Shown: positions 52,111-60,568 of the stretch, piece after piece
Layout: every line of letters begins with the position of its first letter
Numbering within the stretch: the first letter of the stretch is position 1
Origin: Burkholderiales bacterium
GTDB taxonomy: Bacteria; Pseudomonadota; Gammaproteobacteria; Burkholderiales; SG8-41
DNA: 64,000 bases
Reading direction: 5' to 3'
NCBI GenBank assembly: GCA_030684405.1
Contig: JAUXYA010000015.1
Span: 62,001 to 126,000, forward strand
Translations under genes and position numbers: made by a program
The notes under the pieces: generated by a model
Told to the model about the DNA's origin: nothing
Databases searched by the model: none
Seen by the model: only the letters and a program-made list of their open reading frames with translations

Positions 52111-52499
52111 GTAATCTGTCGCCCGAACTCCAAGCGCTGTTCCGGCGCTTTGGCAAGGCTTTCAATGCCAGCGACGTCGAGGCCATCGCCGCCTGCGTTA
52201 CACCGGATTTCCGCTGGATCATGGCGCGCGGCCCCGAGGCCCCGCATGGCCGCATTGTCGAGGGGCACGACGCGCTGCGCGTCGCGCTGGCGGAACGTGA
52301 ACGGGAACTCTCGGGTGTGCGTTTCTCCGAAGCTCAGGTGTTTGCGGCCGGCGAATTTGTTGTCGGCACCTTTCGCATGACCGCCACGCGCCGCACCGAC
52401 GGCGCTGCCGTCGATTTGCGCGGCTGCGACATCTACACCCTGCGCGACGGTCTGATCGCAAGCAAGGACAGCTACTGGAAGCAGGTCGCGGAGGATTGA
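52107..52499 (+). CDS. SnoaL/NTF2-like domain protein
   Basis: 130 residues of an NTF2-like cone fold: 'LFRRFGKAFNASDVEAIAACVTPDFRWIMARG', 'PHGRIVEGHDALRVALAERE', 'VDLRGCDIYTLRDGLIASKDSYWKQ'. Such proteins act as isomerases, hydratases or ketosteroid-type enzymes, or have no catalysis at all. Overlap with the thioesterase gene (ATGA) means the two are co-translated and likely share a substrate. Confidence 0.85.
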   Translation: MSNLSPELQALFRRFGKAFNASDVEAIAACVTPDFRWIMARGPEAPHGRIVEGHDALRVALAERERELSGVRFSEAQVFAAGEFVVGTFRMTATRRTDGAAVDLRGCDIYTLRDGLIASKDSYWKQVAED

Positions 52500-52534
52500 T
52501 GCAGGCCGCGAATTTCCGCTGAGCGGAGCCGTGG

Positions 52535-52873
52535 TCAACCGCGCAGGTTCTGCTGGCGGCGCTGCTCGAGTTCTTCGCGGATTTTCTGGGCGAGGTGGGG
52601 GTCGGTGACATCGGCCGCTATGTCCGCGGGTTCGATCCAGGTGTGCTGTTTCATGGTGTCCGGATCGGCGACCCGTTCGCGCTCCGCCTGCGCGCGCAGC
52701 GCGGCGGCATACTTCAGGCGGTAATCGACGAATTTCCAGATTGCCCAACCGGCGAGTAACAGACCGATAGCCGCGCTGAGGTACATCACGTTTTCCCAGA
52801 ACGGCCGGCAGGCGGGGGCGGAAATCGGCAGGGTGGTGCACATGGCGACGATATCGACCCAGCGTTCGAACAT
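52535..52873 (-). CDS. Small membrane protein of unknown function
   Basis: 112 residues from ATG 52873, preferred over the ATG at 52879 because GGAG is seven bases from it. One membrane helix at about 29-47 (VMYLSAAIGLLLAGWAIWKF), preceded by a Cys-containing segment and followed by a charged helical tail ('LRAQAERERVADPDTMKQH', ending EELEQRRQQNLRG). No family was recognised. It converges with the SnoaL-like gene. Confidence 0.6.
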   Translation of the reverse strand: MFERWVDIVAMCTTLPISAPACRPFWENVMYLSAAIGLLLAGWAIWKFVDYRLKYAAALRAQAERERVADPDTMKQHTWIEPADIAADVTDPHLAQKIREELEQRRQQNLRG

Positions 52874-52951
52874 CTGCATGCTCCGTCCAGGGATTGGAAT
52901 TATGGCGACTGTCCCCGGCGGCTAGTATAAGCCGAGTGCGGTTTTCCCGGC

Positions 52952-53833
52952 TTAAAGCCCCAGCGCCGAGAGGTCGAGTTTTCCGCCCTGCACTGGCGGG
53001 CACCAGAAATAGGCGCCGGTCAGCGGTCGCGTGAAGCTGAACAGCGCGTCGGTGATGCCGTCCTCCTCGCCAACCATGCGCTTGAGCAGTGCCTCGAATG
53101 CGTCGAGATTTGCACCGAAGGCGGTGAACACCAGACCGCAGCGTTCGCCTTCGGCCCAGGGCATTGAGCGGCGCAGGACGAAAGCCTCGGGGTCGAAGCT
53201 TTCCTGCGCCGTGCGTTTGACGTGGGCGGACGCCGGCGCGGTGTCGAGTTCCTCGTTGTCGGTCCTGCGGCGGCCGATACATTGATCCTGCTCATGGCTT
53301 GGCATCGCATCGAAGCGGTGCATGTCGTGTTCCCACTGCTGGATCGCGAGGAAGCTCGAACCGGCGATGCCCGGGCGCTGGCTGATCGCCGTCGCCACCG
53401 CCTTGGGACCCTCGGGATTCTCGGTGCCGTCCTCGTAGCCTGTCAGGTCGCGGCGTGCGTGGCCATCGAAGGTGAAGGCGTCAATGACTTGAGTGCAGCG
53501 AAAGGCGCCGGCCAGCATCTCATTGAGCTTGCGGTGGCGGTGGACGATTTCGCCACGGTCGTCACCGGACAGCCATAGCAACAGCGCAGCCGGCGTGGAC
53601 GGCACGTCGATGCCGCGGCCGCTGAATTGGGGAAACGCGTGCAACTCGTCGATCCTGTGGCCGAGCAGAGAAACCAGCGATTGCCCGATGCCGGCCAAAG
53701 TGCGTTCACCGTCGGCGGCGCCACACAGCGCGAGCAGCGCGGCGCGCGGATCGGTGCCGGGAAGCTGGATGTAGGTGGTGTAGCGGGCGAGCGCGGGAAT
53801 GGGCTTGAGGATTGCGGTCTGGCAGTCTGGCAT
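52952..53833 (-). CDS. Dyp-type haem peroxidase
   Basis: 293 residues from ATG 53833; a longer frame reaches into the LysR gene through a hexamer repeat and is not credible. The Dyp signature GxxDG is GYEDG at 132-136 and 'DGTENPEGP' follows. The haem-ligand region is near 'ASAHVKRTAQ', and 'RRSMPWAEGERCGLVFTAFGANL' is the usual late block. It oxidises dyes or porphyrin-like compounds with peroxide. There is no signal peptide, so it is cytoplasmic or encapsulin-loaded; no encapsulin gene is nearby. Confidence 0.88.
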   Translation of the reverse strand: MPDCQTAILKPIPALARYTTYIQLPGTDPRAALLALCGAADGERTLAGIGQSLVSLLGHRIDELHAFPQFSGRGIDVPSTPAALLLWLSGDDRGEIVHRHRKLNEMLAGAFRCTQVIDAFTFDGHARRDLTGYEDGTENPEGPKAVATAISQRPGIAGSSFLAIQQWEHDMHRFDAMPSHEQDQCIGRRRTDNEELDTAPASAHVKRTAQESFDPEAFVLRRSMPWAEGERCGLVFTAFGANLDAFEALLKRMVGEEDGITDALFSFTRPLTGAYFWCPPVQGGKLDLSALGL

Positions 53834-53854
53834 GGCTTGATTGTTGTGAGGCAG

Positions 53855-53890
53855 GTTGACGTTGATGTTGATGTTGATGTTGATGTTGAT
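53855..53890. repeat. Hexanucleotide microsatellite (GTTGAT)n
   Basis: One GTTGAC followed by five exact GTTGAT units lies 22 bases upstream of the Dyp peroxidase start codon. Tracts like this can change length by slippage and so alter spacing in a promoter or leader. Confidence 0.9.
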
Positions 53891-53931
53891 GTCGAAAGTT
53901 ATCACATCGATTCGCCTCGGCAGCCAGTCCT

Positions 53932-54834
53932 TCAACCGCTTTCGTGAGGCCTGCCCTGGGCATAGGCGTGCCTGGCCATTTGCGAGAGGATTACCGCTGC
54001 CTTCGGACGGTGACGGTCCGTATGCCAGAGAATCGCCCCGGAGCGTTGCAGCTCCGGTGCTTTTATCCGCACAGTTGCAAGACCCTGCGCGCCGGCCAGC
54101 GCGCGGCCGGCACATATTGTTGCGAGTTGGCTGCAGCGTATGGTGGCCAGGGTCGCATCGCCGCTACCCATTTCCATTACAACCCGGGGTGCCAATCCCC
54201 GCGCCGCGAAGCAGTGCTCGATGAGTTGACGCGACGGAGTTCCGGCTGGGCGCAGGATCAGCGGCATCCCGGCGAGTGCTTCCAGGTGGATCGGCGCGTG
54301 CCCGTAGAACTCGTGTTGAGGCCCGACTGCCAGCACCAGCGGCTCGGTAAACAGCTCTTCCGATACCAGCTTTTCTGAAGTTGCCGGGAGGTAGGTAGTG
54401 ATTGCGAAATCGATGTCACCGCTGCTCAACGCAATCTCCATATCGGCGAGCGACATCTGCTGCATCGACAGGCGCACCCCGGGGTGCGCGTGGTGAAAAT
54501 CCGCGAGTACCGCCGGCAGCAGCGAATTGCCGAAGGAACGAAATACGCCGATACGCAGGTGCCCATGCATCAGCCCGTCGAGCTCATTTAATGAGGCAAG
54601 ACCGGACTCGAGTTCATGCAGTGCACGCTGGGCGTGGTTGCGAAAGATCCTTCCCGCCTCGGTGATCTGGATTGAGCGGCCGATACGGTCGAACAGCGGC
54701 GTGCCGATTTCCTGCTCCAGCTGCTTGATCTGGTGCGACAGCGTCGGCTGGGTCACGCGCAGCGCCGCAGCGGCCTGGGTGAAGCTCGAGGTTTCCGCGA
54801 TCTTCAGGAAATAGTGCAAATGGCGCAGTTCCAT
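53932..54834 (-). CDS. LysR-family transcriptional regulator
   Basis: 300 residues from ATG 54834 ('MELRHLHYFLKIAETSSF', a typical LysR start); the upstream in-frame ATGs are not needed. The winged helix is at 1-60 and the effector domain at 90-295. It diverges from the tct/bicupin run beginning at 55005 and is its most likely regulator. A six-base-arm palindrome lies in the shared intergenic region. The Dyp gene lies 98 bases downstream on the same strand. Confidence 0.9.
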   Translation of the reverse strand: MELRHLHYFLKIAETSSFTQAAAALRVTQPTLSHQIKQLEQEIGTPLFDRIGRSIQITEAGRIFRNHAQRALHELESGLASLNELDGLMHGHLRIGVFRSFGNSLLPAVLADFHHAHPGVRLSMQQMSLADMEIALSSGDIDFAITTYLPATSEKLVSEELFTEPLVLAVGPQHEFYGHAPIHLEALAGMPLILRPAGTPSRQLIEHCFAARGLAPRVVMEMGSGDATLATIRCSQLATICAGRALAGAQGLATVRIKAPELQRSGAILWHTDRHRPKAAVILSQMARHAYAQGRPHESG

Positions 54835-54877
54835 GATTTTTGCCTTCGACATATAGATGACATCAATGATTCTAATA

Positions 54878-54894
54878 AACAAAAAGCATTTGTT
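54878..54894. promoter_or_regulatory. Candidate LysR operator in the divergent tct region
   Basis: AACAAA-AAGCA-TTTGTT is a perfect inverted repeat with a five-base spacer, 44 bases upstream of the LysR start and 111 bases before the first receptor gene. Confidence 0.4.
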
Positions 54895-55004
54895 CTATGA
54901 TGAGGGTCTCGTTAGAGTGCTTGCACCGGTATCCGAGGTGGCACAGACCGCCCGGCTACCCGCCGGAAACCCAAACGGGTTTTGGCACGACAAAGGAGGA
55001 GTCC

Positions 55005-55985
55005 ATGCAACACCGTTTGCTGGTCGTTTTGTCGCGGAGCTGCCTGATTATGGCGGCCACCCTGTTTACGGCGCTTGCGGCTCAGGCCGCGGAATGGCAA
55101 CCCGGCGAGCGGGTTGTGCTGGCTACGCATGCCGGACCCGGTTCGGGTATCGACATGTTTCTGCGACAGGTCGCAAATGCCTGGGAAAAGAACAAGCTAA
55201 TCTCCTCCCGGATCTCTGTTGAAAACATGAGCGGCGCCGGAGGCGATCGCGCGCGCCGCCATGTCGCGGTGCAGAGCCGCGGAAATCCCAATGTGCTGAT
55301 CGGCTTTACCCCGCAGCTGATAGTCGGACCGTTGAATGCGAAATCCGACGTCACCGTAAAGAGTTTCACGCCAGTCGCGATCGCTGTGGTCGAGCCGATG
55401 GTGCTCTATATCCATGCCGGGCTGCCCTGGAAAAACATGAAGGACATGATTGCCGGCGCACGGCAGAAGCCGCGTGCCGTGCTTCAGGGCGGTGGTGGAT
55501 TCGGGGCGCCGCCGTCGATCGCCGGCCGCGACCTCGCCCGCGAAATGGGTGTCGAGTTTTCCTATACCCCCTTCCGCTCCAGCGCCGAGGCGGTGGTGGC
55601 CCTGCTCGGCGGGCATGTGCATTTTGTTCTCGAGCAGCCTTCGGAGACCGACCAGCACGTCAAGTCAGGCCGGCTGCGGCCGCTGGCAAGCCTTTATCCT
55701 TCCGAGCTTTATCCCGGCCTGCCGACCTTCGCTTCGCTCGGCTATAAATTCCGCGTGCTCAAGCAGTTCCGTGGATTGATGGCGCCACCCGGCATTGCGC
55801 CGGAAGCCGTGGCCTATTACGTCTCGTTGATGGAGCGCACCCGTCAGACCCCGGAGTGGAAGAACTACGTCAAGCAGAACGAACTGGTCGAGGAGTGGAT
55901 CGTCGGTGCCGATCTCGCTGCCTTCATCGACAGCGAGGAGAAGCGCTACGCCGGTGTTCTCGCCGAGATCGCTGCAAAGAAATAA
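55005..55985 (+). CDS. TctC-like tricarboxylate-transport receptor
   Basis: 326 residues from ATG 55005 with AAAGGAGG six bases upstream. The signal peptide ends 'FTALAAQAAE'. It differs from the other Bug proteins in its opening 'GERVVLATHAGPGSGIDMFLRQVANAWEKNKLI' and is most like the TctC at 59084, with which it shares 'VHFVLEQPSE'/'VHFMMENPAE' and KQFRG-M-AP blocks. It probably feeds the TctAB pair encoded downstream, so the locus holds two alternative receptors. Confidence 0.9.
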   Translation: MQHRLLVVLSRSCLIMAATLFTALAAQAAEWQPGERVVLATHAGPGSGIDMFLRQVANAWEKNKLISSRISVENMSGAGGDRARRHVAVQSRGNPNVLIGFTPQLIVGPLNAKSDVTVKSFTPVAIAVVEPMVLYIHAGLPWKNMKDMIAGARQKPRAVLQGGGGFGAPPSIAGRDLAREMGVEFSYTPFRSSAEAVVALLGGHVHFVLEQPSETDQHVKSGRLRPLASLYPSELYPGLPTFASLGYKFRVLKQFRGLMAPPGIAPEAVAYYVSLMERTRQTPEWKNYVKQNELVEEWIVGADLAAFIDSEEKRYAGVLAEIAAKK

Positions 55986-56018
55986 ACCGCATCCACGCCA
56001 TTCGCCCCGGAGGTAGCC

Positions 56019-56846
56019 GTGCCGTTTTTCCGACTTCATGAGATGAAGCGTCATCACCTGAATCCGCACCTTTCCAGCGGCGAGGGTCCGGTGATCGAAG
56101 GCCAGTACATGTACTTCCGCATCAACATCAAGCGTGCCGGCACCGGCTCGGAAATGCATTACCATCCCAACGAACTGATGACCTTCCCGATCACCGGCAA
56201 GATCAACTGCGTGGTCGGCAAGGAGCGCCAGATCGTGCCGCCCGGCACTTTTGTGCATGTGCCTTCCTGCGCGCGCCACAGCTTCCGGGCGACCGAGGAC
56301 GGCGAGGTGCAATACCTCTACATCAAGGACCGCACCTGGACACTGATCGGCTCCGCTGCCGACGAGTCGCTGCCCGACGAGGCGCCCTCGGCGACCCAGG
56401 TGGCGAAGGCACTGCAGGAAGGCAAGTGGCCGGGACAGGAAAAGGCGCCGCAGAAGTCGCAGGCCATCGTCGAGGGTCTGGGGCGCTGTTTTTATCCGAT
56501 GATCGAGGCTCTTGACGCGCCCCCCGCCTCGGCGCACTGGGAGCAGTGGGTGGAGGGGGTGAACCTGGCCTTCGGACTCATCGAGTCGCCGGTCGCGTAC
56601 GTGCGCGCCAGCAAGGCCTCGCCGCACGAGATGTTCATCTACGTGATCCAGGGTGCGCTGGATGCCGAAGTCGACGGCGAGAAAAAACGTGCCGGGCCCG
56701 GGGAACTGATTCACATGCCCAAGGGCAAGGCCTGGCGCTGGAAGGTGGCGGGGAAGGACAGCGCGCGATACGCCATGGTGCGTTCCACGCCGAAACTCGA
56801 AGCCGAAATCGAACGCAACGGCGCCGCGGACAACTGGCGCGGCTGA
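56019..56846 (+). CDS. Bicupin protein, second metal site degenerate
   Basis: 275 residues from GTG 56019, with GGAGG upstream. Two cupin barrels. In the first, His47, His49 and Glu52 of GTGSEMHYHPNELMTF match the cupin 1 motif, with the later His in 'PSCARHSF'. In the second, the region 'SKASPHEMFIYVIQGALDAEV' has lost the first two histidines, so it probably does not bind metal. It begins 33 bases after the receptor gene and is surely in the same transcript. Function unknown. Confidence 0.85.
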   Translation: MPFFRLHEMKRHHLNPHLSSGEGPVIEGQYMYFRINIKRAGTGSEMHYHPNELMTFPITGKINCVVGKERQIVPPGTFVHVPSCARHSFRATEDGEVQYLYIKDRTWTLIGSAADESLPDEAPSATQVAKALQEGKWPGQEKAPQKSQAIVEGLGRCFYPMIEALDAPPASAHWEQWVEGVNLAFGLIESPVAYVRASKASPHEMFIYVIQGALDAEVDGEKKRAGPGELIHMPKGKAWRWKVAGKDSARYAMVRSTPKLEAEIERNGAADNWRG

Positions 56847-56885
56847 AGAAAACGGGAAATCACGAAAATAACGGAAGGAAGAACC

Positions 56886-57872
56886 ATGAGCACCGCAACC
56901 CAGGAAAAAATCAGCAAACGATTTGTCTATAATCTCGATGCGCTGGCCACGGTGCCGGAAGGCACGAACAGCTGCAGCGTGGCACCGACGCGGCTGTTGT
57001 CCGGCGAAACACTGGAGACCGGCAAGTCCACCACCCGCGGCCCGGTGCTCTCGGGCACGCATGTGCACGTGGCCTGGGTTTTCAAGCCGCGCGGCACCGG
57101 CTCCAAGCTGCACACTCACCCCAACGAGCAGTTCAACTACGTGCTCAAGGGGACGCTGATCGCCGATATCGACGGCCAGGTGCTGCGGGTGCCGGCCGGC
57201 CATGTCATCCACATCCCGGCAGGCGTGCCGCATTCGCACGTGTCCAGCCCCGAAGAGGACGTGCTTTTCATTGCCGCCAAGGACACGCGCCACGGCATCG
57301 TTGGACCGCCGGTCGATGGCAAGCTGAACGGCCCGCGTGCGCTGCCGGGATTCGGCGGCAAAGCTGAAAACGAATGGCCGGTCGGCCCCGACGGTGGACT
57401 CGTCGCGCAGAGCCCGCGGGTGTCGAAGGAAAAACTGCGTTACGTCTACAAATGGGATGAGCTCGACCGCGTGCCGGAGGGGCCCTGCAGCGCCAAGGTG
57501 CTTCCCGCAGGCAAGGTCTCGGGCAAGTCCTCGTCCTTCGGCGCCGCGCTGGTCGGCGAGAAGATCCAGGTCGGCCTGATCCGCAAGGGGCGCGGCTCCG
57601 GTTCCAAGCTGCATACCCATCCCAACGAGCAGTTCAACCTGGTGCTGGAAGGCGCGCTGGTCGCCGACATCGACGGCCAGGAGGGTGTGATGGTGCCGCG
57701 CCACCACGCGATTCACATGCCCGCCGGCGTGGTGCATTCCTGTGTGGCCTCGGCTGAGGGTGACGTGCTGTTTTTTGTGGCGAAGGACACCCGCCATGGC
57801 CTTGCGGGTCCGCCGATCGACGGCATCGAAGACGGTCCGCGTTACCTGCCGGGCTTTGGTCCGAAGAAATGA
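56886..57872 (+). CDS. Bicupin protein, both metal sites intact
   Basis: 328 residues, two similar cupin barrels of about 150 residues each. First site His76, His78, Glu81 in GSKLHTHPNEQFNYVLKG with His116 in 'AGVPHSH'; the second half repeats GSKLHTHPNEQFNLVLEG and 'PAGVVHSCV'. Each half ends with a 'KDTRHG(I/L)xGPPxDG' block. AAGGAAG precedes the ATG. The internal duplication plus the tandem copy at 58059 suggests repeated duplication. It is probably a metal-dependent enzyme acting on the transported acid. Confidence 0.85.
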   Translation: MSTATQEKISKRFVYNLDALATVPEGTNSCSVAPTRLLSGETLETGKSTTRGPVLSGTHVHVAWVFKPRGTGSKLHTHPNEQFNYVLKGTLIADIDGQVLRVPAGHVIHIPAGVPHSHVSSPEEDVLFIAAKDTRHGIVGPPVDGKLNGPRALPGFGGKAENEWPVGPDGGLVAQSPRVSKEKLRYVYKWDELDRVPEGPCSAKVLPAGKVSGKSSSFGAALVGEKIQVGLIRKGRGSGSKLHTHPNEQFNLVLEGALVADIDGQEGVMVPRHHAIHMPAGVVHSCVASAEGDVLFFVAKDTRHGLAGPPIDGIEDGPRYLPGFGPKK

Positions 57873-57884
57873 GTTGCCGCGACA

Positions 57885-57937
57885 AAATGGTCATTCACCC
57901 TTCGACTAGCTCAGGGCGAACGGAGGTATGACCATTT
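57885..57937. repeat. Dispersed repeat, family R5, in the bicupin intergenic gap
   Basis: AAATGGTCAT (57885-57894) and ATGACCATTT (57928-57937) are perfect ten-base inverted ends around a core TTCGACTAGCTCAGGGCGAA. It sits between the two most similar bicupin genes. Confidence 0.75.
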
Positions 57938-58058
57938 CGCTGCGTTCTTTGAAGAAGCTGGCAGCACCGTAAAACCTAACGGAAGCTTGCGGCAGACCGG
58001 GTTTGGCGCATCGTTCCTGAGCCCGGCTCCGATAACACCGCCACTGGAGGAGCACAAC

Positions 58059-59039
58059 ATGTCAGCGATCACCCAGGAAAAACCGCCGGTTCGCCATGTC
58101 TATTGTTTTGCGGAACTCGATCGCGTGCCGGAAGGGCGCTGCAGTGCGCAGGTCACGCCGCGCCGGCTGCTGTCGGGCGAGACGCTGGCGACAGGCAAGT
58201 CGACCTCGGTCGGCGCGGTGGTCCGTGGTGAACGCGTGCAGGTCGCCCTGGTGCACAAGCCGCGCGGGACCGGCTCGAAGATCCATACCCATCCCAACGA
58301 GCAGTTCAATTATGTAATCCAGGGCACCCTGATTGCGGACATGGATGGCCAGGTGTTCCGGGTGCCGAAGGGACATGTTGTGCACATCCCCGCCGGCATG
58401 CCGCACAGCCATGTCTCGAGCGCCGAGGAGGACGTGATCTTCTACGCGGTGAAGGACACCCGACACGGCATCGTCGGACCGCCGGTCGATGGCGTCTACA
58501 ACGGCCCACGGCACCTGCCCGGTTTCGGGAAGGGCGACAACGAATGGAAGCCGGGGCCTGATGGCCTGCCGGAGCCGCAGACAAAAAACGTGTCGGGTCG
58601 GAAAGTCCAGTACGTCTACGACATAGAACACCTCGATGCCGTGCCGGAGGGGCCGACCAGCGCTGTGGTGATTCCGCGCAATTTCATATCCGGGAAATCA
58701 TCCTCCTTCGGGGCTGCTCTGCGCGGCGACAAAGTGCAGGTCGGGCATATCCACAAGGGTGTCGGCAGTGGCACCAAGCTGCATACGCATCCCAACGAGC
58801 AGTTCAGCTTCGTGCTGAGCGGTACCATGCTTTACGAGATCGACGGCCATGCCGTCGAGGCACCGCCGCATTCGGTGACGCATCTGCCGCCGGGTGTGCG
58901 CCATGGTGCGATCGCGTCAGCAGCAGGCGATGTGCTGACCTTCGTCGCCAAAGACACCAGCCACGGCATGAGCGGTCCACCGGTGGACGGCATCGAGGAC
59001 GGGCCGGTTTATTTGCCCGGTTTCGGCAACAGGAAGTAA
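58059..59039 (+). CDS. Bicupin protein, paralogue of the preceding gene
   Basis: 326 residues from ATG 58059 with GGAGGAG upstream. It is colinear with the protein at 56886 along its whole length: His76, His78, Glu81 at the first site, and GTKLHTHPNEQFSFVLSG at the second, with the same 'RHGIVGPPVDG' and 'SHGMSGPPVDGIEDGP' linkers. The two genes clearly arose by tandem duplication and have since diverged moderately, so both are probably used. The role is unknown. Confidence 0.85.
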   Translation: MSAITQEKPPVRHVYCFAELDRVPEGRCSAQVTPRRLLSGETLATGKSTSVGAVVRGERVQVALVHKPRGTGSKIHTHPNEQFNYVIQGTLIADMDGQVFRVPKGHVVHIPAGMPHSHVSSAEEDVIFYAVKDTRHGIVGPPVDGVYNGPRHLPGFGKGDNEWKPGPDGLPEPQTKNVSGRKVQYVYDIEHLDAVPEGPTSAVVIPRNFISGKSSSFGAALRGDKVQVGHIHKGVGSGTKLHTHPNEQFSFVLSGTMLYEIDGHAVEAPPHSVTHLPPGVRHGAIASAAGDVLTFVAKDTSHGMSGPPVDGIEDGPVYLPGFGNRK

Positions 59040-59083
59040 CCATAAATCAACTGCGGCGCAACAGTCGCATGGAGGAGAGCACC

Positions 59084-60067
59084 ATGAATGCCAATAAATA
59101 CTGTCGTACCGCTGCAATCACCGCCAGCGTGTTGGCGCTGTCCTTCTCGGGCAGTGCGCTCGCGCAATGGGCGCCGACGGAGCGCGTCACCATGGTCACC
59201 CATTCCGCGCCAGGCACCGGCAATGAACTGATGCTGCGCGAGATCGCCGACATCTGGAACAAGAACAAGATCGTGCCGCGGCAAGTTGGTGTCGAGTCGA
59301 TTACCGGCTCCCAAGGCGAGAAGGCGCGCCGCCACGTGACCTTCCAGAACAAGGGCAATCCGCACATGCTGGCGACCTACACACCGCAGAGCCTGAACCT
59401 GCCGCTGCTGATCAACTCCGAAACCGGCTGGCGCAGCTTCACGCCGATCGCGCTGATGGCAGTTGACCCGATGCTGTTGGTGGTCAATGTCGAGAGTCCA
59501 TGGCGCTCGGTGCGCGACCTGATCGACGCCGCGAAGCAGAGACCCAAGCAGATCCTGCAGGGCGGCGGCTCCTATGGCAGCAGCGCTTCGATGTCGGGCA
59601 AGATCCTCGAGGACTTCGGCGGTGTGCATTTTTCCTACACCCCGTTCCGCGGCGCCGGCGAGGCGATTCCGCAATTGCTCGGCAAGCACGTGCACTTCAT
59701 GATGGAGAATCCCGCCGAGATGGCGCAACACGTGAAATCCGGCAAGCTGCGCGCGCTGGCGGCGACCGATAAGCTTGACCAGTTGCCGGATGTGCCGCGT
59801 TTTGAGGACGTCGGCGTGACCGCGCGTTTTCCCAAGCAGTTCCGCGGCGTGATGGCGCCCCAGGGCATCAGCGCCGAAGCCGCGCAGTACTGGGTGCAAG
59901 CGCTCGGCAAGGTGCGCGAGACTCAGCAGTGGAAGGATTACGTCGCGCGTACGGCCCTGGTCGACAGCTGGACTACGGGTGCCGCTCTGGTCGCATTTTT
60001 CGAAGAAGAGGAAAAGACCTACATGCGCCTGAACAAGGAAATGGGCCTGCTCAAGACGGCCAAATAA
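59084..60067 (+). CDS. tctC: Tripartite tricarboxylate transporter receptor TctC
   Basis: 327 residues from ATG 59084 with GGAGG upstream. Signal peptide 'ASVLALSFSGSALAQ'. 'TERVTMVTHSAPGTGNELMLREIADIWNKNKIV', 'VHFSYTPFRGAGEAIPQLLGKHVHFMMENPAE' and 'KQFRGVMAPQGISAEA' show it to be the closest relative of the receptor at 55005. It is directly upstream of tctB and tctA, which it surely serves. It binds a di- or tricarboxylate-like ligand in the periplasm. Confidence 0.93.
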   Translation: MNANKYCRTAAITASVLALSFSGSALAQWAPTERVTMVTHSAPGTGNELMLREIADIWNKNKIVPRQVGVESITGSQGEKARRHVTFQNKGNPHMLATYTPQSLNLPLLINSETGWRSFTPIALMAVDPMLLVVNVESPWRSVRDLIDAAKQRPKQILQGGGSYGSSASMSGKILEDFGGVHFSYTPFRGAGEAIPQLLGKHVHFMMENPAEMAQHVKSGKLRALAATDKLDQLPDVPRFEDVGVTARFPKQFRGVMAPQGISAEAAQYWVQALGKVRETQQWKDYVARTALVDSWTTGAALVAFFEEEEKTYMRLNKEMGLLKTAK

Positions 60068-60088
60068 GCCAGTCCCCCGGGAGCAACC

Positions 60089-60559
60089 ATGCGCATGAAA
60101 TTCCCCCTGGGCAGCGACCGCATCGCCGCGCTGCTTTTCCTCGGTGTGGTGCTGGTCTACGGTTGGGGCGGCACCCAGCTCACCGCTTCATTGCAGGGTG
60201 ACCTTATTGGCCCGGCTTTTTTCCCGCGTTTGCTGACGGCACTGGGTATCCTTCTGGGTATCCTGCTTTTTCTGCAAGGTGGACCTGCCACCCAAAAGGA
60301 TACGACTGGCGAAGAGGGTTCGGACATGACGGCGCTGGTGCCGGCGGCGATGCTGCTGGCTTACGGGCTGTTGTTTGAGGCGCTGGGTTTCCTGCTGGCG
60401 ACACCGCTGTTCCTGGTGATTGCTTTTCGTTACCTCGGACACCCCAGCTGGGCCGGCATCTTCGGCTACAGCGCTGTGGTCACGGCGGTCGTGTTCGTTC
60501 TGTTCCAGTACTTGCTGGACATCCGTCTTCCGCTCGGGCCGCTGGCCCGCTTTTTTTAG
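60089..60559 (+). CDS. tctB: Tripartite tricarboxylate transporter small membrane subunit TctB
   Basis: 156 residues, four membrane helices, the usual TctB size. 'DLIGPAFFPRLLTALGILLGILLFLQGG' is the family's characteristic block, followed by helices 'LVPAAMLLAYGLLFEALGFLLATPLFLVIAFRYLG' and 'VFVLFQYLLDIRLPLGPLARFF'. GGGAG lies before the ATG. It begins 21 bases after tctC and ends nine bases before tctA. Confidence 0.93.
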   Translation: MRMKFPLGSDRIAALLFLGVVLVYGWGGTQLTASLQGDLIGPAFFPRLLTALGILLGILLFLQGGPATQKDTTGEEGSDMTALVPAAMLLAYGLLFEALGFLLATPLFLVIAFRYLGHPSWAGIFGYSAVVTAVVFVLFQYLLDIRLPLGPLARFF

Positions 60560-60568
60560 GAATCCGCC

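Noticed and set aside
53855-53890. The short tandem repeat considered as a CRISPR array
   Set aside because: Units are six bases with no spacers; it is a microsatellite.
55665-57797. 710-residue minus-strand open frame opposite the receptor and bicupin genes
   Set aside because: It mirrors the high-GC codon pattern of the plus-strand genes, has no ribosome binding site and resembles no protein family.
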